Part shown: piece by piece, positions 26,683 through 40,100 of the stretch
How the letters are laid out: each line of letters opens with the position of its first letter
Position numbering within the stretch: position 1 is the stretch's first letter
Source of the DNA: Apostichopus japonicus
Lineage: Eukaryota > Echinodermata > Holothuroidea > Aspidochirotida > Stichopodidae
Length of the DNA stretch: 64,000 bases
Assembly: GCF_037975245.1 (NCBI RefSeq)
Contig: NC_092578.1
Location: 18,206,321 to 18,270,320 of the forward strand
Direction of reading: 5' to 3'
Program-made: the position numbers and the translations under genes
Notes under the pieces: model-generated
What the model was told of the DNA's origin: nothing
Databases searched by the model: none
Seen by the model: the letters and a program-made list of their open reading frames with translations, nothing else

Positions 26683-29600
26683 TGCAGGGGCTTAATTAAC
26701 TTTAAGTCATTCATTCTATGACAATGTTTTCTCATCATTCAACTCGCCCAGTTATAAAATTAAAGTACCAAAAGGTGTCATTTAAATAAATCAAAAGTTG
26801 TTTCATCTAGTGAAAACAGAAAATTTGATATCAATAGGCAGACAATTGTGACATATTCCCTGTGTCATTCTTCTTGACATCTATTGCTGTTAATTAGGTA
26901 ATTTGTATTCAACAACGGCGTCATCATATGTTGACATTGCCGCAACAATGGTCCTTTAACTTGACAAACGATATAAATGTTACTGTCATGGGACGCAGCT
27001 TGAAGAATCAGTGTATAACTTCAAGATCTCGTCTAGGGGCATAGCAGTACAGTAAATTACACTCAGAATCGAACGATTTCGAGGTATATGCCAAAAACCT
27101 CTTATCAGAAACTTCACTGACATTGCGAAATAACAAGGGTAGTTAGGACAAGCTTCCCTCGAACAAGCTATAATATGCTTTCGTTGCTGGGATTGCAGTT
27201 GACTAAATACAGTTTATTTCTATATAGTCTTGTGTGGCTAACATACTAAAGTTTTAAAGAGGAACAAAAATATGTATGCTCTTATTGCCTCTTCCTCGAA
27301 ATTCCATTCGTCATAAAAAAATTGCTTGGAGACAAGGTAGACAATATTTATTTTCCGTCACCTTCTTCCCCTTAGACATCCATTCCCTTTTTTGTATCGG
27401 ACTTAACAATTCTTCATAGAGACCGAAGGAATTAATGGATGATGTGGTCTTAATTCTGTTCAAATCTTTTCATAATAATTTGACATAAGCTGACATTGCC
27501 AGGCATTTGTCCATTCTCTAATGAACGAGATTAGAAAGAGGAAGAGAGAGAGAGAGAGGTGGGTGGAGGTGGGTGGAGAGAGAGAGACAGATTAGACTAC
27601 TTGTTTATATAGCCAAGCCACACGTTAACGTTTATTTTGCTCATTTAAATATGTCGGTAATTGCGTATTTGCTGTCGATGTATTACGAAACATATTGACG
27701 AGATGTAGGCTCTGAATAGCCTATCATAATATTACCCAAGTCTAATGATAATTAGTGCATACTTGATTATCACAGATTTGGTTTGTGAGACATTTGAGAA
27801 TTGACTATTTTATTATTATTATCTTATCAATTCAAACCCATTTCTTATTTCAACTGCAACAATCGTAACGTGAAACCGTCGGTGAAACAAGTAAATTATT
27901 ATTTAATATTTAAGAGGTTTTCACAACACACGTGGGAGTTAATCAAAAATTCATTAATATGCCGTTGAAAGTCAGATATGATATGAAATCAAGAAAATCA
28001 TTTGTCGAAAATCAGAAACCTTTTAATAAAAGCAACTACATTCTGTTAGCTCCTTTTGCACGCGGACGTTTACGTGAACGGTTTATTCCTGGTGTTTGTG
28101 TCTGCACTTTTTATTATTTATTTATTTATTTTATTATTTTATTATTTATTTATTTTATTATTTATTTTTTTACCGTAAACTGAAACATATATACACAAAT
28201 GTTAAATCATGAAAAGCTCTACTAAGCATTTAGTGTCGTGTAAAGATGATACCTGATCTCAGAATAACGTTATTCATATATGTCCGCAAAGTTAAATTAA
28301 CCCTGCTGGATTACGCCCCTACAATAGATAAGCAAAATGGCGGAATCCTCTTGGTGTAATATTTCCCTTCGGTGAGCCATGTGTGACAAAAGCGTAAAAC
28401 GCGACAAATATTTACGACCGATTGAAAGTAGGCCAATCAATATCGAGAAACACTGGTTAAAGTGAATCTACAAACATAACACTTACTTATAACTAAAAAA
28501 ACAGTATTTAACAACAACATATAAAAAACATGGTCAATGAAGTGTGAAAGTGTATATATAGGCCTACGCAAGAAAGTTTGCTATCACATACGAACAAAAC
28601 CTAAAAATGAAGTCCCAATGGTATAGGAAGGATTATAAACCGCGAGAAACATCAACTCTTTGGCTGCTAAAATTCCTTTTTCTGAACTAATCGACGTTAT
28701 TATTCAAATTTCGATCACTTTAAGTCAGATCCAAAGAAACTTGCCCTTCTTCTGCCTCCAACGTGCTTTACCAGTAGCCGTCACTAATCTTATTTATCAT
28801 CCACGTTGGGTAATGTTTTAAAGGGCATTTCCTTGTTGGTTCATATTCAAGGTTATATTTCACCCTTTGCGAGGCCTAAATGATCAGCTGGTTTTCCTGT
28901 TGGAAATGTTATATATACAGTTATATATATATTCACAGACTATAGTTTACATTAACATTTCCGTTATTGAAGCACTATACACCATACACTGTATTTGCAA
29001 CTGTTAAACTAACGTAGTGTTGTTTAGATGGTCATTTTGCATTGAAAGTGATTATGGTACATAAAGTTAACCCGACGGCTTGTCATAGTTCTATTCAACT
29101 ACGATAGAGCTGTGTGTAACCGGTTTGATCTTCGTGATATCAGTCAGTGGGTGGTGCAATTTATTATGCCTGCTAGCCAAGTTTATGCAGCGTTTTAACA
29201 CCATCGTCAGTTGTCTTTTACGTGCAACATTATAAGGTAATGTATTCAATTTAGATTTAGTTATCCAGATAAATTCGAAAGAGATGTCTCGATTTAAGTG
29301 AAGTATGATTTGACAACACACTCGCCGAGAAGGACGATGTTTTTTTTTTCATGTATATATTGAACCCCTCCTCGTGACTCGAAAAGGTTGAATTTTCATT
29401 GGAGTACTTTAAATGCCTCATCCAGCTGTGTAGGTACCTAGAAAGCTTTATCGATCATGTCTTCGTCTCAATTTAATCCTGTCAACGATGCGATAACTTA
29501 AATTAAATGATTGATCGATAACTTTGCTTTGGTTGATCGTACGTATTAATGGCTCTTAGCTAGTTGAACAGGACGAGTGTAAGATAATTAAGTGCCCTAT

Positions 29601-29848
29601 GACGTGACATTTAAAGAAACAGTGTTATTAAGTTGACGGCGTTGTTGTCGGCTATTTTTAAACAATACCTTATGTGAATCTATTCCAACCCCTTCTTTTC
29701 AACCCTTGGTTTGCCATCCGTGGTATCATGTTCTTGAAGTGATCAACAATAACCATGAAATTCCACTACAAGATGTGCTCTACTAACGGTTTATCAGAGA
29801 TAATATAGTACGCACGAATCAACGCTGGCTTCTTTTAGCCGGAGCTAG
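26683..29848. other. No gene seen; GA and TTTA simple repeats
   Basis: Holds a (GA)n/GGTGGGTGGA run at about 27538-27588 and a (TTTA/TTA)n run at about 28108-28171. No open stretch is convincing. Confidence 0.5.
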
Positions 29849-30160
29849 CACCCGATACACATAGAGAACACAGTTACTACAGAACTGTATATCTTACAGT
29901 TTTATACCACAGTAAGAACTGGGATCGTGCTATAATTTGGTAGCATATGCTATTAGGATTACAGTAAGAATTGAGGATATGTGTAATTCCAACAAATCCA
30001 GTTGTTTGGGATTGTTGGAATTACAAATATCCTCAGTTCTTACTGTAAACTTAATAACACATGCTACCGATTTATCAGATTTGTCAGCACGATCCAGTAT
30101 TGACTGTGGTACAAAACTTTAGATTTAGAGTAGTTAGTGTTATCTCTGTGTGAATCGGCT
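29849..30160. mobile_element. Palindromic hairpin MITE, copy 2 (complete)
   Basis: The same palindromic element as at 5130-5436, 312 bases long. The left end CACCCGATACACATAGAGAA faces the inverted right end ending TGTGTGAATCGGCT. GGAGCTAG at 29841-29848 is repeated exactly at 30161-30168, giving an 8-bp target duplication. Inner blocks CAGTAAGAATTGAGGATATG and its inverted partner flank a centre near 30005. Overall identity to copy 1 is high by eye, with small indels. No protein is encoded. Confidence 0.88.
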
Positions 30161-30168
30161 GGAGCTAG

Positions 30169-33100
30169 TCAAAACCAAATCAGATTATAAACGTGCATAT
30201 ATACATAGATAGATTCTGTATTTCAAGTTTTGTTCTAAAACTGTCAATGAATTTCATGGGATACTATAAAATGAAATTAAAGGATGTATGTTTATCTCCC
30301 AAATACAGACTCCGGGGAAACGTTTATCATAGGTAAGATGAATTCAATTTAACACGTTCTCTCTTTATGAAATTATACTATCGATTCCTGATAATTAAGT
30401 TCCGATGTATTAGCAATTATTCAAGTAAAAATTTAATAAAAAATAATCATATTATAAAGAGTGTGTTCAGCAAAGCACAGAAAGATACAGCTTAGTTACG
30501 ATAATGTATTCATTGTAAGTTTGCAACACGTATATGTTAACCCACATGCGCATCCTTTGAAGACATGCACACGAGATATTAAAATCATTTATGGAAACTA
30601 TATCAATTCCTCCAAAAGGCTCCCACAGAACAATAAAACAAAAATGCATTTAATGTAGTATCGTTTTTGTAGGTGTGTTTATACGGTGGAGTGCCCGCTG
30701 TAGCCACATCGGTATTTCAAACGCTATTATACTATGTGCTAACCGAAACACTAAATTTTTCATTGCACTAAAGTCTCTATAGTTTGCTTGAAAAGATGGT
30801 ATTTCTTAATATGTGCAATAGGTCTACATATATGTTACTTGTCCTTTATTTCTCTCCCCTTGTAAAAAAAAACAACGAGATATTCCTTTTGAACAAACGA
30901 ATAAAAAATATCATCAAAAAGTTAAGAGGTACTTACAATTATGATAGGAAAAACACAATCTTTGTTTAAAATGCGAAATTAGATTGGAAATTCTAACACA
31001 TGCATTGAAGAAAATGTAATTAGCAATATTCTATTATACTAGCCCTTGTAGTTTGGGTTGTTTGTCTTGAGGACACATCAATCACAATTCCTTATGATTT
31101 AATAATGAACGTTGCGATTCATAAAGCCGAAAAAAATGCCTTTTGTCGATTCCTTATAAAACATACTACGCTTACCTTACCTGCCAATCAAGAGATGGTA
31201 AGGCTGTATTTTTTCCTTTTGATACAGAATCAAGTATTCGGAAAGTTTGTACATATTAACAGGAGTCAAGCATAGATACAAATGGCATTGATGCGGCTAA
31301 CACATGTCAGAGCCACAGCGCAACTCTGGAAATATATCGGATTGAATGTCAGGCTCCAATGACATTGAAATTGTGTCAATATTTATGACTGTGAAACTGC
31401 TTATCTTTTTAAAAATTTTAACTCCATAAGTATTTAATCTTTTAACATTTCATAATACATGAAGCAATGGCATGAACGAGCACGTAATAAGATAGAAAAG
31501 TGCATCTTTTATTAATTTGCGAAATAGTGCATTTAATGCATGTTTGGACGTTGCCATTTATGTTCTTGTATGCTTAGAGCAAAGACTGTAACTACATGAA
31601 GTTTGAAAAAATGAGCACATTGTTATAAATGACCCAGAGACTTACATTGGGATATCATTTCATATCATTGTTATCATGGGATATCATTTTATTAGCTGCA
31701 ATGATGATAATTGAACATAGGTATCTCATATAACATTGAACGCGCCAACAACTCTCCCCCACCCCCGCACACACCTTCACTAGTTATACACCCTCTAATT
31801 CCTTCTCCTTTCTACCATTTCTGTAATACAAGATTTCTCCTAATACTAATAATTCCATGATTTTAACATATTTAAATTGTTTTCATTCCTTAGAAGATTG
31901 AGAGCTACAAGTCGTCGTCCCAAAGAACAAAATCTCTGATTTTTTTTCTAGAGCAATAGTGCAACAAGTACACTACAATTATTGAGAACTTAAGTTATCG
32001 ATGCAGAATGCACTTGAGTACAATCACGCTGTGAACTACGCAGCTTTTAAGTTGCCTATATACAAAGTCTCGATTCTCCTCAACGTACGGCAATGCCGCT
32101 TTCCTTGTTGTTGTTGTAATATTAGTCTCACACAGAGATATACCCTCCATGCACAACTACATTGACAATCTTTAAACTCGCTTTTTTTTCCCTTCCTCAG
32201 TTCCTGAAATCGACGCGAGATATTACAATTAAAAGTTTTCTTGATACACTCAATCAGTCTATAGGCTATCACTCGCTATTGAATGATATCTTTTGTTAAT
32301 CACTTACACACCTTAAGGAATTATAAATTGATAAAAGGCCACTTATACACTTCGAAAGCAGAGAAAGTCGACATATTAACCGATTTATAATGAATTGCTA
32401 CAACAGTTTCGGTTTGTTTCGGTGACCCGAAGCAACTATATGACTATATATCTTATACCGAAAACAAATCTACTTAATGACAATGGCAAAGGTCATGTGT
32501 TTGCGTGCTTCGAAAAGTTGTATGTTGAGTGTTTTTTTTTTCATATTATTTATTTAACATGCTGATACTCAAGTTACGACAACAGGAATTGCTGGAAGGC
32601 AAGTTATTAAATAAATGGGATTGGGGGTGTTTTTAATGACATTGTAATGAAGTGCAATGAAGTTGCATTGAGTAATAAAGTGGCTAAGCACGATTAATTA
32701 TCATATCAACTGGTAGTGAACTCCATTATGTATTAACCGGAATTTCGCGAGTGATATAAAAGCTGCTTTTGACGATAGAGGCTTAAAGACAACTCTCTAA
32801 TTTGGACATGAAACACTTGTTTCTATCTCCAGTACATTTCATTAAACCTTTGGGGTCTAACCGCAACCAAGTAGATAATGGCAGAAATTAGGGTAATATA
32901 CCTATCAATTTGAAATTGATCGTATGTAGGTCCTCCTATATATACCCGAGGTCAAGAGTTGTCATACATACTGTGGCGTACAGCTGTTTAGCATGACCAA
33001 GGCATGTGAAATTTACTTAATTAAATGCCTGTGGCGATTGATATGAAGTGCAAGGATTATAATCATTACTTTCAATTGTTATATTCTAGTAATTAGACCA

Positions 33101-35561
33101 TCGCTGAACAGTATATATGAATATATAGTATAATAATTATTTCTTTAAGACGGCGATGGATATGAATAACGGTTAACTGTAGACCTCTACATAATGTTCA
33201 AATTGTGTTGCTTGTTGACCCCAAATTTCACCGCCAGCATGTTGGCGACCATCCCGCGGATGATGTTTTGGCATGGGAAAAAGTGTCTTTTGGTGGTATT
33301 CTCTCCCCTAGCGAATTGTTATATGATTAACTGGGTGCTTTTCGCAAAAGGTTGTTTTAGTTTGCAAATACTTAAGTCATTTATGTTCAAATCCCCCACC
33401 CCCCCAAAAAAAAAAAAAATTATCGGCAAATTCTTTTTGTTATTCGAATATCCTTGCATCGGTCAAAATAGTACAATATAAATGCATATTTTAATATATA
33501 TGATAGTAACTATCCTTTTTAATTCCTAACTTTCTTAAAATTGTTGGACAGGAATTTTGCAAATTTAACATGCTTTGATTAATGCTTCCGGAGTATGTCG
33601 TTAAGAACAAATGCCTCGATTGGTTATCTGTTCTTAAACAGAACGAAAAGTAAAACCACACACAGTTTCACATGATAAATGACTATACACTATCTGCATA
33701 CCAATTTGTGGTTAGCATTTCCAGACAATTTCTATTTCTATCAGGCAAATATTTGATTTGTCTATTTTGGCAACAGGTCGGGGCTGGTCAAATGACTAAA
33801 ATTAGCCCACCTCTTTTTATGGGCGGATATTAAATAATTTTGAAAATTTATGCAAAGGAAAGTGGGAGGAAAAAAGAGGAAAGTCGTCCATTGCCGACCC
33901 AAACAATTTTCTTGTGCTTCATATATCAAAGTCGTGCCAAACTTGGTTACCGTTGCTTCGACCAATAAATGAAAGCCATATTTTCAATCAACGCAGATTA
34001 TGGAATCAGATGAGAAGATTGAACTTGGCAACGATATATCTATATCTCTATATCTTAACTATTAAGTTGGCCAGGTCGCATAGACGCTCCGTTTGGCCAG
34101 TCGGCGCCAATTTCGTTTCCGCTGTGATTAAATATGCTTACCGTTGTTTGCAACAGGGGACATTAACAATACATGCGCCTTTTGTAATATCGACCTGTTT
34201 TTTTTTTTTTGGTTGCTTTAATAAAGGGTCAGTCTTTGCGAAAATCAAAACGTTACAGACTTTTGTAGTTCGGTGTTCTTGTCCCTTTGTGACATATGAA
34301 AGAGGCCCGTGTGTAATAAGAGGCGAAACTACGCTATTTTGGTCAGAAGTAGTAAAGGTTTTTGCCGGGATTGTTTATAGTCCTCTGAGATGTGCTTCCA
34401 TATCACGTCATCACAATTTACCAGAACTAATCGACTAAATTGTCTATCTTGTTAACAAATCCTCTTTTACAATGATCAATCGTGGTTGACCTACATGATA
34501 TGAAGTTGCATCGGTGAATAAGACATGGCGGGTTGTAATGGAAACTCTTTTTAAGGGCACGTGGTAAGGTGTTACCATAGAATAGTGAATATATAGTAAG
34601 AATAAACTGAACTCGAAATTGAAGAGAAAGTTGTGTTCAATTTGCTACAAAATAAAAGGAAGAGGAACAGAAACAAAAAAGGAAAACATTATTCAGCCAT
34701 CCCATTTGTCTTATTTTCTCCTTTTATTCAAAGGAAAGTATTTTTCATTTGAACATTCCATCTGAAACGTAAAACTTTTCTCCTTCGTTTTATAAAAGGA
34801 AGTTCATCCGTATATTCCTGAAGCAAAGCACAGAGCATTTAAAATATTCATAGCCGTATCAGTCGGCTTGTTAAAGTGTATTGTAACTTAGCAAGCGTGT
34901 CCACTTAATTACAAGGATGCCGGACAGTTCTGCTTCAATTTCGGCGGGAAATTGCCTATTGCCTTCTCCAAAACACAAAATTGAGCCCGTAGGCCCACGT
35001 TTAATAATCTTTACAATTGTCGATTTTAGGAGTAAGGCAATATATATATGTACAACAGGAGGATATATTCTACATCACATACCCTTTAAATCAAGAGTCA
35101 TTCGTATGCATTTACGATAGGTTCCCCAATGTAAAACGGATCAACTCGAAACAAAGAGGAATTCCCAAATTCCGGTTGTGTACAAAGTTTAGGCTTTAGA
35201 AATCGCTTTGAATCGTGTAGCTTAGGATTTGATAGGGAAATTAGAACATTGCCCCAAGTGTTCCAAGTTCCATTATGCTGTATCCTTTATGTTGTTTCCT
35301 TTATCGGAACGCTTAACAACTTCCAAAATGAGTACTTGGTTTTGGGGACAATAATTAAAACTTGATGCCTGAAGTAGTGTTCTTAGATTTACTTTTTAAC
35401 GCACCTGGAAATTTCATGTTTTACTATATATAATGAAGAACTTTAATAAATGGAAATAATGGTAATGATATCTGACTGAGCCTAAAATAAACATGTTGCT
35501 GTTCAGGAAAACATCACAGTCAAGTGATTGAACGATTTTCTGGGAAGTTACCATATTTAGC
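30169..35561. other. No gene seen
   Basis: Over five kilobases without a credible gene. It contains poly-T near 34200 and a C/A run near 33400-33420. The plus-strand open stretch at 33914-34438 (174 codons) is the longest in the window, but it reads through the poly-T run and shows no motif, so I do not call it. A short perfect palindrome ATCAATTTGAAATTGAT lies near 32906. Confidence 0.5.
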
Positions 35562-35741
35562 CACCCGATACACACAGTAACTATACTGTAAATCTTTAAA
35601 GTTTTGTACCACAGTAAAAACTGGATCGTGCAGATAAATCGATAGCATGTGCATATATTAACATTACAGTAAGAACTGAGGATATATGTAATCCCAGCAA
35701 ATCCGGTTTGATGCAGTTCTTGGGATTACACATATCGACAC
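35562..35741. mobile_element. Palindromic hairpin MITE, copy 3 (half copy)
   Basis: Begins CACCCGATACACACAGTAAC and keeps the left-half blocks GTTTTGTACCACAGTAAAAA, GGATCGTGC, TAGCATGTGC and CAGTAAGAACTGAGGATAT, then the centre and the first bases of the right half (GGGATTACACATATC). It then stops near 35736. The right half is lost, so this copy no longer forms the full hairpin and has no paired target duplication. Confidence 0.8.
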
Positions 35742-36778
35742 TTAGACTGTCATAACAAGTGATAAGTTAGGTCCATAGATAACCTTGCCTCTTGCTTAAC
35801 ATTCGCTAACCAAAACCTTTGCTCCTAATCCACCAAGTTGAGTAGATTGAGATCTTTAATATTCGTCCCACGTTTTATTCATGCTAAAATAGCTAAATGT
35901 TTCAAAAATAAATCTTCTGGAGGTCCTGGCACTCCAAACTATTTCATGACATTGGTGAATGTTCAATAAGATAAATGAAACGTGTCATCGAGACAAACAG
36001 TCTTGACAGTGACAAGATAATGCTTCATAAACTTGAGAATTAGTGTCCATTGTTTCACGTTTCTAGCATAATCTAGTGGCAAAACTGATAACATTTCATG
36101 AGCCAATACTAATCTAGTCTGGGCATGTTCGTGACAACCCATTTATACAGTTAATACAAAGCTTCCATTTATGAAGGCATCATTCATACTACATCAGTAA
36201 CGTGAGAGGTAATATCAAGACAATTGCTTCCATGAAGAATATCTTAACATCGTTTTGCGGGTGACATTAGTAAACGCATTTCTATTTCGCAGGAATTCCT
36301 TGAGAGTTTGTTTTCTAAGAATGACTGCTGGTAAGGGTGTTTGCCGTTACCGCATTCTTCAAGCAAACAGCATCTTCTGCAGTTTGCAAAGGTCAAAAGT
36401 CCACAACTATGAGAAAAAAAATCACGTGTCAGCATCGTTTTCCAGTTGACAACCTAATTATCAGATTGCTATAAATTCAATTATTTTTGTCTAAAACTGT
36501 AAAATTACTAAATGCTGATTGCTGAAACTATTTCTTGACCTGAAGACTTCAATAAGGGTGACTGTGTGTTTGTAAATATGTCACTGTGAAGCGATAGGTC
36601 AACCATTTATAAACTGAGTGTAAATTAGATCATAAAACCATGCACCAGTTACAATGTGCGCTGAAAACACGTTAACAAAATTTGGAGACATTTTTAAACA
36701 AAGACAAATTTGATAATATATTTTTTCACACAGATGTAGAAATGTAACCAAAGTACTCAGTAGACTCTGAAAAAGTTA
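35742..36778. other. No gene seen
   Basis: AT-rich sequence. The small open stretches around 36244-36449 overlap on both strands and have no recognisable domain. Confidence 0.5.
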
Positions 36779-37165
36779 CACAAGTTGTGTATAAATTGAC
36801 AAATCCGCTGTGTACATGCACATAGCAAACGTTGTCTAGCAACTACAAAAAGTTTTGTAAAAACGTTAAGTAACTATAGTGTAAAATCTACACAATGCCT
36901 GTGTAAATAAACACATCGTTACTTGTTGAAATATTAACACAAGTATTGTGTAAATTCTACCAAACGCCTGTGTATTAGTGACACAACTTTCTTCATTAAC
37001 TAACACAACAGTTGTGTAAAATCTGCCAAAGGTCTGCTTAAGAATGAAACTTTGTTTTCTATAACTAACACATCAGTTGTTTAATATATGGGAATGTCCG
37101 TGTAAGAATGACAAAAGAGTTGTGTCAAAGTGGCTATTGACTGTGTAATGATGACACAAATTTAT
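36779..37165 (+). repeat. Degenerate ~65-bp tandem array (TTGTGTAAAATCT)
   Basis: Units containing TTGTGTAAAATCT, then CCAAACGCCTGTGTA, then TGACACAA and AACACAACAG recur at about 36880, 36949, 37013 and 37078, with a more distant unit from 36779. Spacing is roughly 64-69 bases. Each unit junction carries a palindrome of the ACACAACAGTTGTGT type. Divergence is high, so the array is old. It does not stay open in any frame. Confidence 0.7.
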
Positions 37166-40100
37166 ATCAAAATGTATAGCATTGACTGACGCCATCTTTG
37201 GAAAACATGACACTACAGATGTTTAGAAAACCATGACGAAGCTGAGGTGTAAAATCTGTGTAGTTGAATCTGCATTAAAATGCATAGTTGAAAAGGACAT
37301 TAAGAAGAATTTTGTCCAACCACATCACATCTAATGTAATTCTTAATCACAAAAAACAAAAATAAGGTTCACAATTTAACTTTATTTTATAGCCAAAATA
37401 TAGAGTTTTGATTATTTTGAATACAACAACTACTTAAAATGATGAAAAGTAGTCATTTAATGCTAAAATACGATAGGAGGCTGAATGCACTGTTCCACAC
37501 TACCACCAATCCCATCCCTTTAGGACCTTATGTACACAAAACACTTGAAAGTAGCACAGATGGACTTATAACAATGGACAACAGACCAGCAATAAAATAG
37601 CTATGTAATATGTATAGTTTATAGATATTACAGTATATGTAGTAACAATATATATAGTAATTATAAAATGTTACGATAATGATGATTTACTTATAACTGG
37701 CAAAATTGGCGTGAAAGACCTCCAACTTAACATATTTTGGACGGTAGGAGAGATGTAACAATAAAACATAGTACTTTCAGTTCTTTTATTAAACCTTGAA
37801 AACAAAACTTTTGAAAAATTTCATTGCATTTGTAGAGACTTGTGCACACTCATGATTAAGTGTAAAATGCGGCATATAAAATGCCTAGAAAATAAATAAG
37901 CCCCTTTTAACTATCACAGTCATGCCAATGATAAACAAGAGTTTACTGAGCAAAAGTGGACCTGACGGCAAAATGTTCTATATAATTGATTTCACCACAA
38001 TCTCCCACAATACTGATACCTTATGAATATGTATTGGTATCGTCTACAATCATACGTTTTCATTGATCAGTTATGGTTTGAGCGTACATTATGTGTGTAC
38101 ATATATGTGATCAAGTCTAAATTTTTACACTAAAAATAGGCCACATTAAATCTATTGTGTCATTGAATACTATTTATATGTATAGGCGTAACATTGTTTA
38201 CAAACTACATTAACCCATATACACTTCAATATAATACTAAATTTAGGGCCTACATCAGACAAATACACGTACCAAACATCATCCAGGGTTCCCGAACCCT
38301 GGCTGATTTTCTCCAAGAGTCTAAGAGCAATCTAAAGTTCACTTTTGTTGGCCCCAGGCTATGTCAAATTTCATGTCTAGATTTTTCTGTGTGCAAATCT
38401 AAAACTTTTCATGTTTTTCTATGACCGCTCAACCACTCAATACCATTATTTTTGTCTGTTAATTACTTTTAAATTACTGCAATGTATGGTGAGAGACTTT
38501 GTTCGAGGTAATTTACAATTCTATGGAACTATAGAATAACTAGCTTACTCCTTACTTTGATCACAGTTATCAGGGAGAGTACTAATGAAGTCAGTTCTTT
38601 CCGACTGCCAGGAAGCTTGTTAAATCTACCACAGATTTACATGCTGACGAGTACTCAACATTAAAAACACAGAAAGCTATGAAACGAGGATAAACTGCAC
38701 CAATCACACTATTCTGGAGAACAGCAAATTCGCTCCACAATATTAATTTGTAATGGCGCTAGCATATCACCTAACACAATATGGTTGGTTCCCTTCTGCT
38801 TTTTTCCCCGATGCCTGACGGTAATGTGGCAAGTTTGTTCCAACCTGCAATTGGGAGAAAGGATCATTATATTTTTAAAATGCTAAACTAGAACGCAAAA
38901 TATGCAAGAAATATAGTTTCAATGCCGTTATATGTTTCAATCAGTCTGTGAATCATATATTCTAAGTTTGCCATAGTCATTTACAGTTAGCAATTTACAA
39001 TACTATATTTATACTATATTTTTATACTATATTTTGCTTATTCATTACTACACATGTTATGATAGTAGAAGAAATCATGTACTCATTATGGAAAAACATA
39101 TGTACCAGGTATGATAAGAATCCAATTAGTTGAAATATTATGTTTAAAAACGATTGTTTTAATTGCAAACTTTCTAGACACATCCAGTGATGTATATTAA
39201 TGAGATTCAATTTATTGATAATATGAGCATGCATCTACCACCAACTGATCATACCACGAATGAAGATATCATTTTGATGCCAAATTATTAATATTTTAGC
39301 ACCGCCAACTCATTAATATACATATCGGAACCAATAGAACCCATGTGCTCAGTATGGCTGATATATCGTCCTAGTATGATATCGGTCCAACTTGTCATTG
39401 ACCTTGTTATTGGTGCTTACATTTTTAGTTATCTTCAGAAGTAATCAATATATTTTCTGCAAAGTTTACAAAATTCTCCCGTCAGTTAATTAAATTAGAG
39501 TTTACAAATTTATTGATAAATAAATAATAATTTTTATAGCTATTTTAAATCATCATTCAACAAGGTTCTTGCTTAATATTCTTTGGTGACGCCCGAGCTA
39601 CATAGTTCTTGTGTTCCTGTAACGCAATTGCTGTATAGTTGGAGAACTTACACATGTGAATTGTGTGCACATTTCTACACAACCTTGTTTAGAGTGTACA
39701 TATTTGCAAAAGACACAATAGTGGAAATAATTGGACTTATTCTGAAGCTTACTAATGAGTAAAATTTGCCTTTATGCATAATGCATGTTCGTTCTAATTA
39801 TATATAATGCCTATTCCATAGTAATTGATTGTAAACGTCTGTGTATAATCTAACATTCCACAAGTTTCAATTCTTTGATGATTTACCCGGTTCTTTCTTT
39901 AAATAAAGAAAGTGTGATATGCCGCGACCTATCAAATTCTTTTTCAAGCATTACCATCTGTCGTTTCTTTTCTTCTTGTATTTACAGTCAGACAAAAAAA
40001 ATGCGCATAAATAAAGAATTTCATTGTAAGTTATACATCAAGTTTGTCAGTATGGATAGTTTACATATAAGAGATCTTATCATGTAAATCTACCACATTA

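Noticed and set aside
33914-34438. Longest open frame of the window (174 codons, plus strand)
   Set aside because: It reads through a poly-T run, shows no motif or domain order, has no splice, promoter or poly-A support, and overlaps an open minus-strand frame; a chance ORF in 64 kb is expected.
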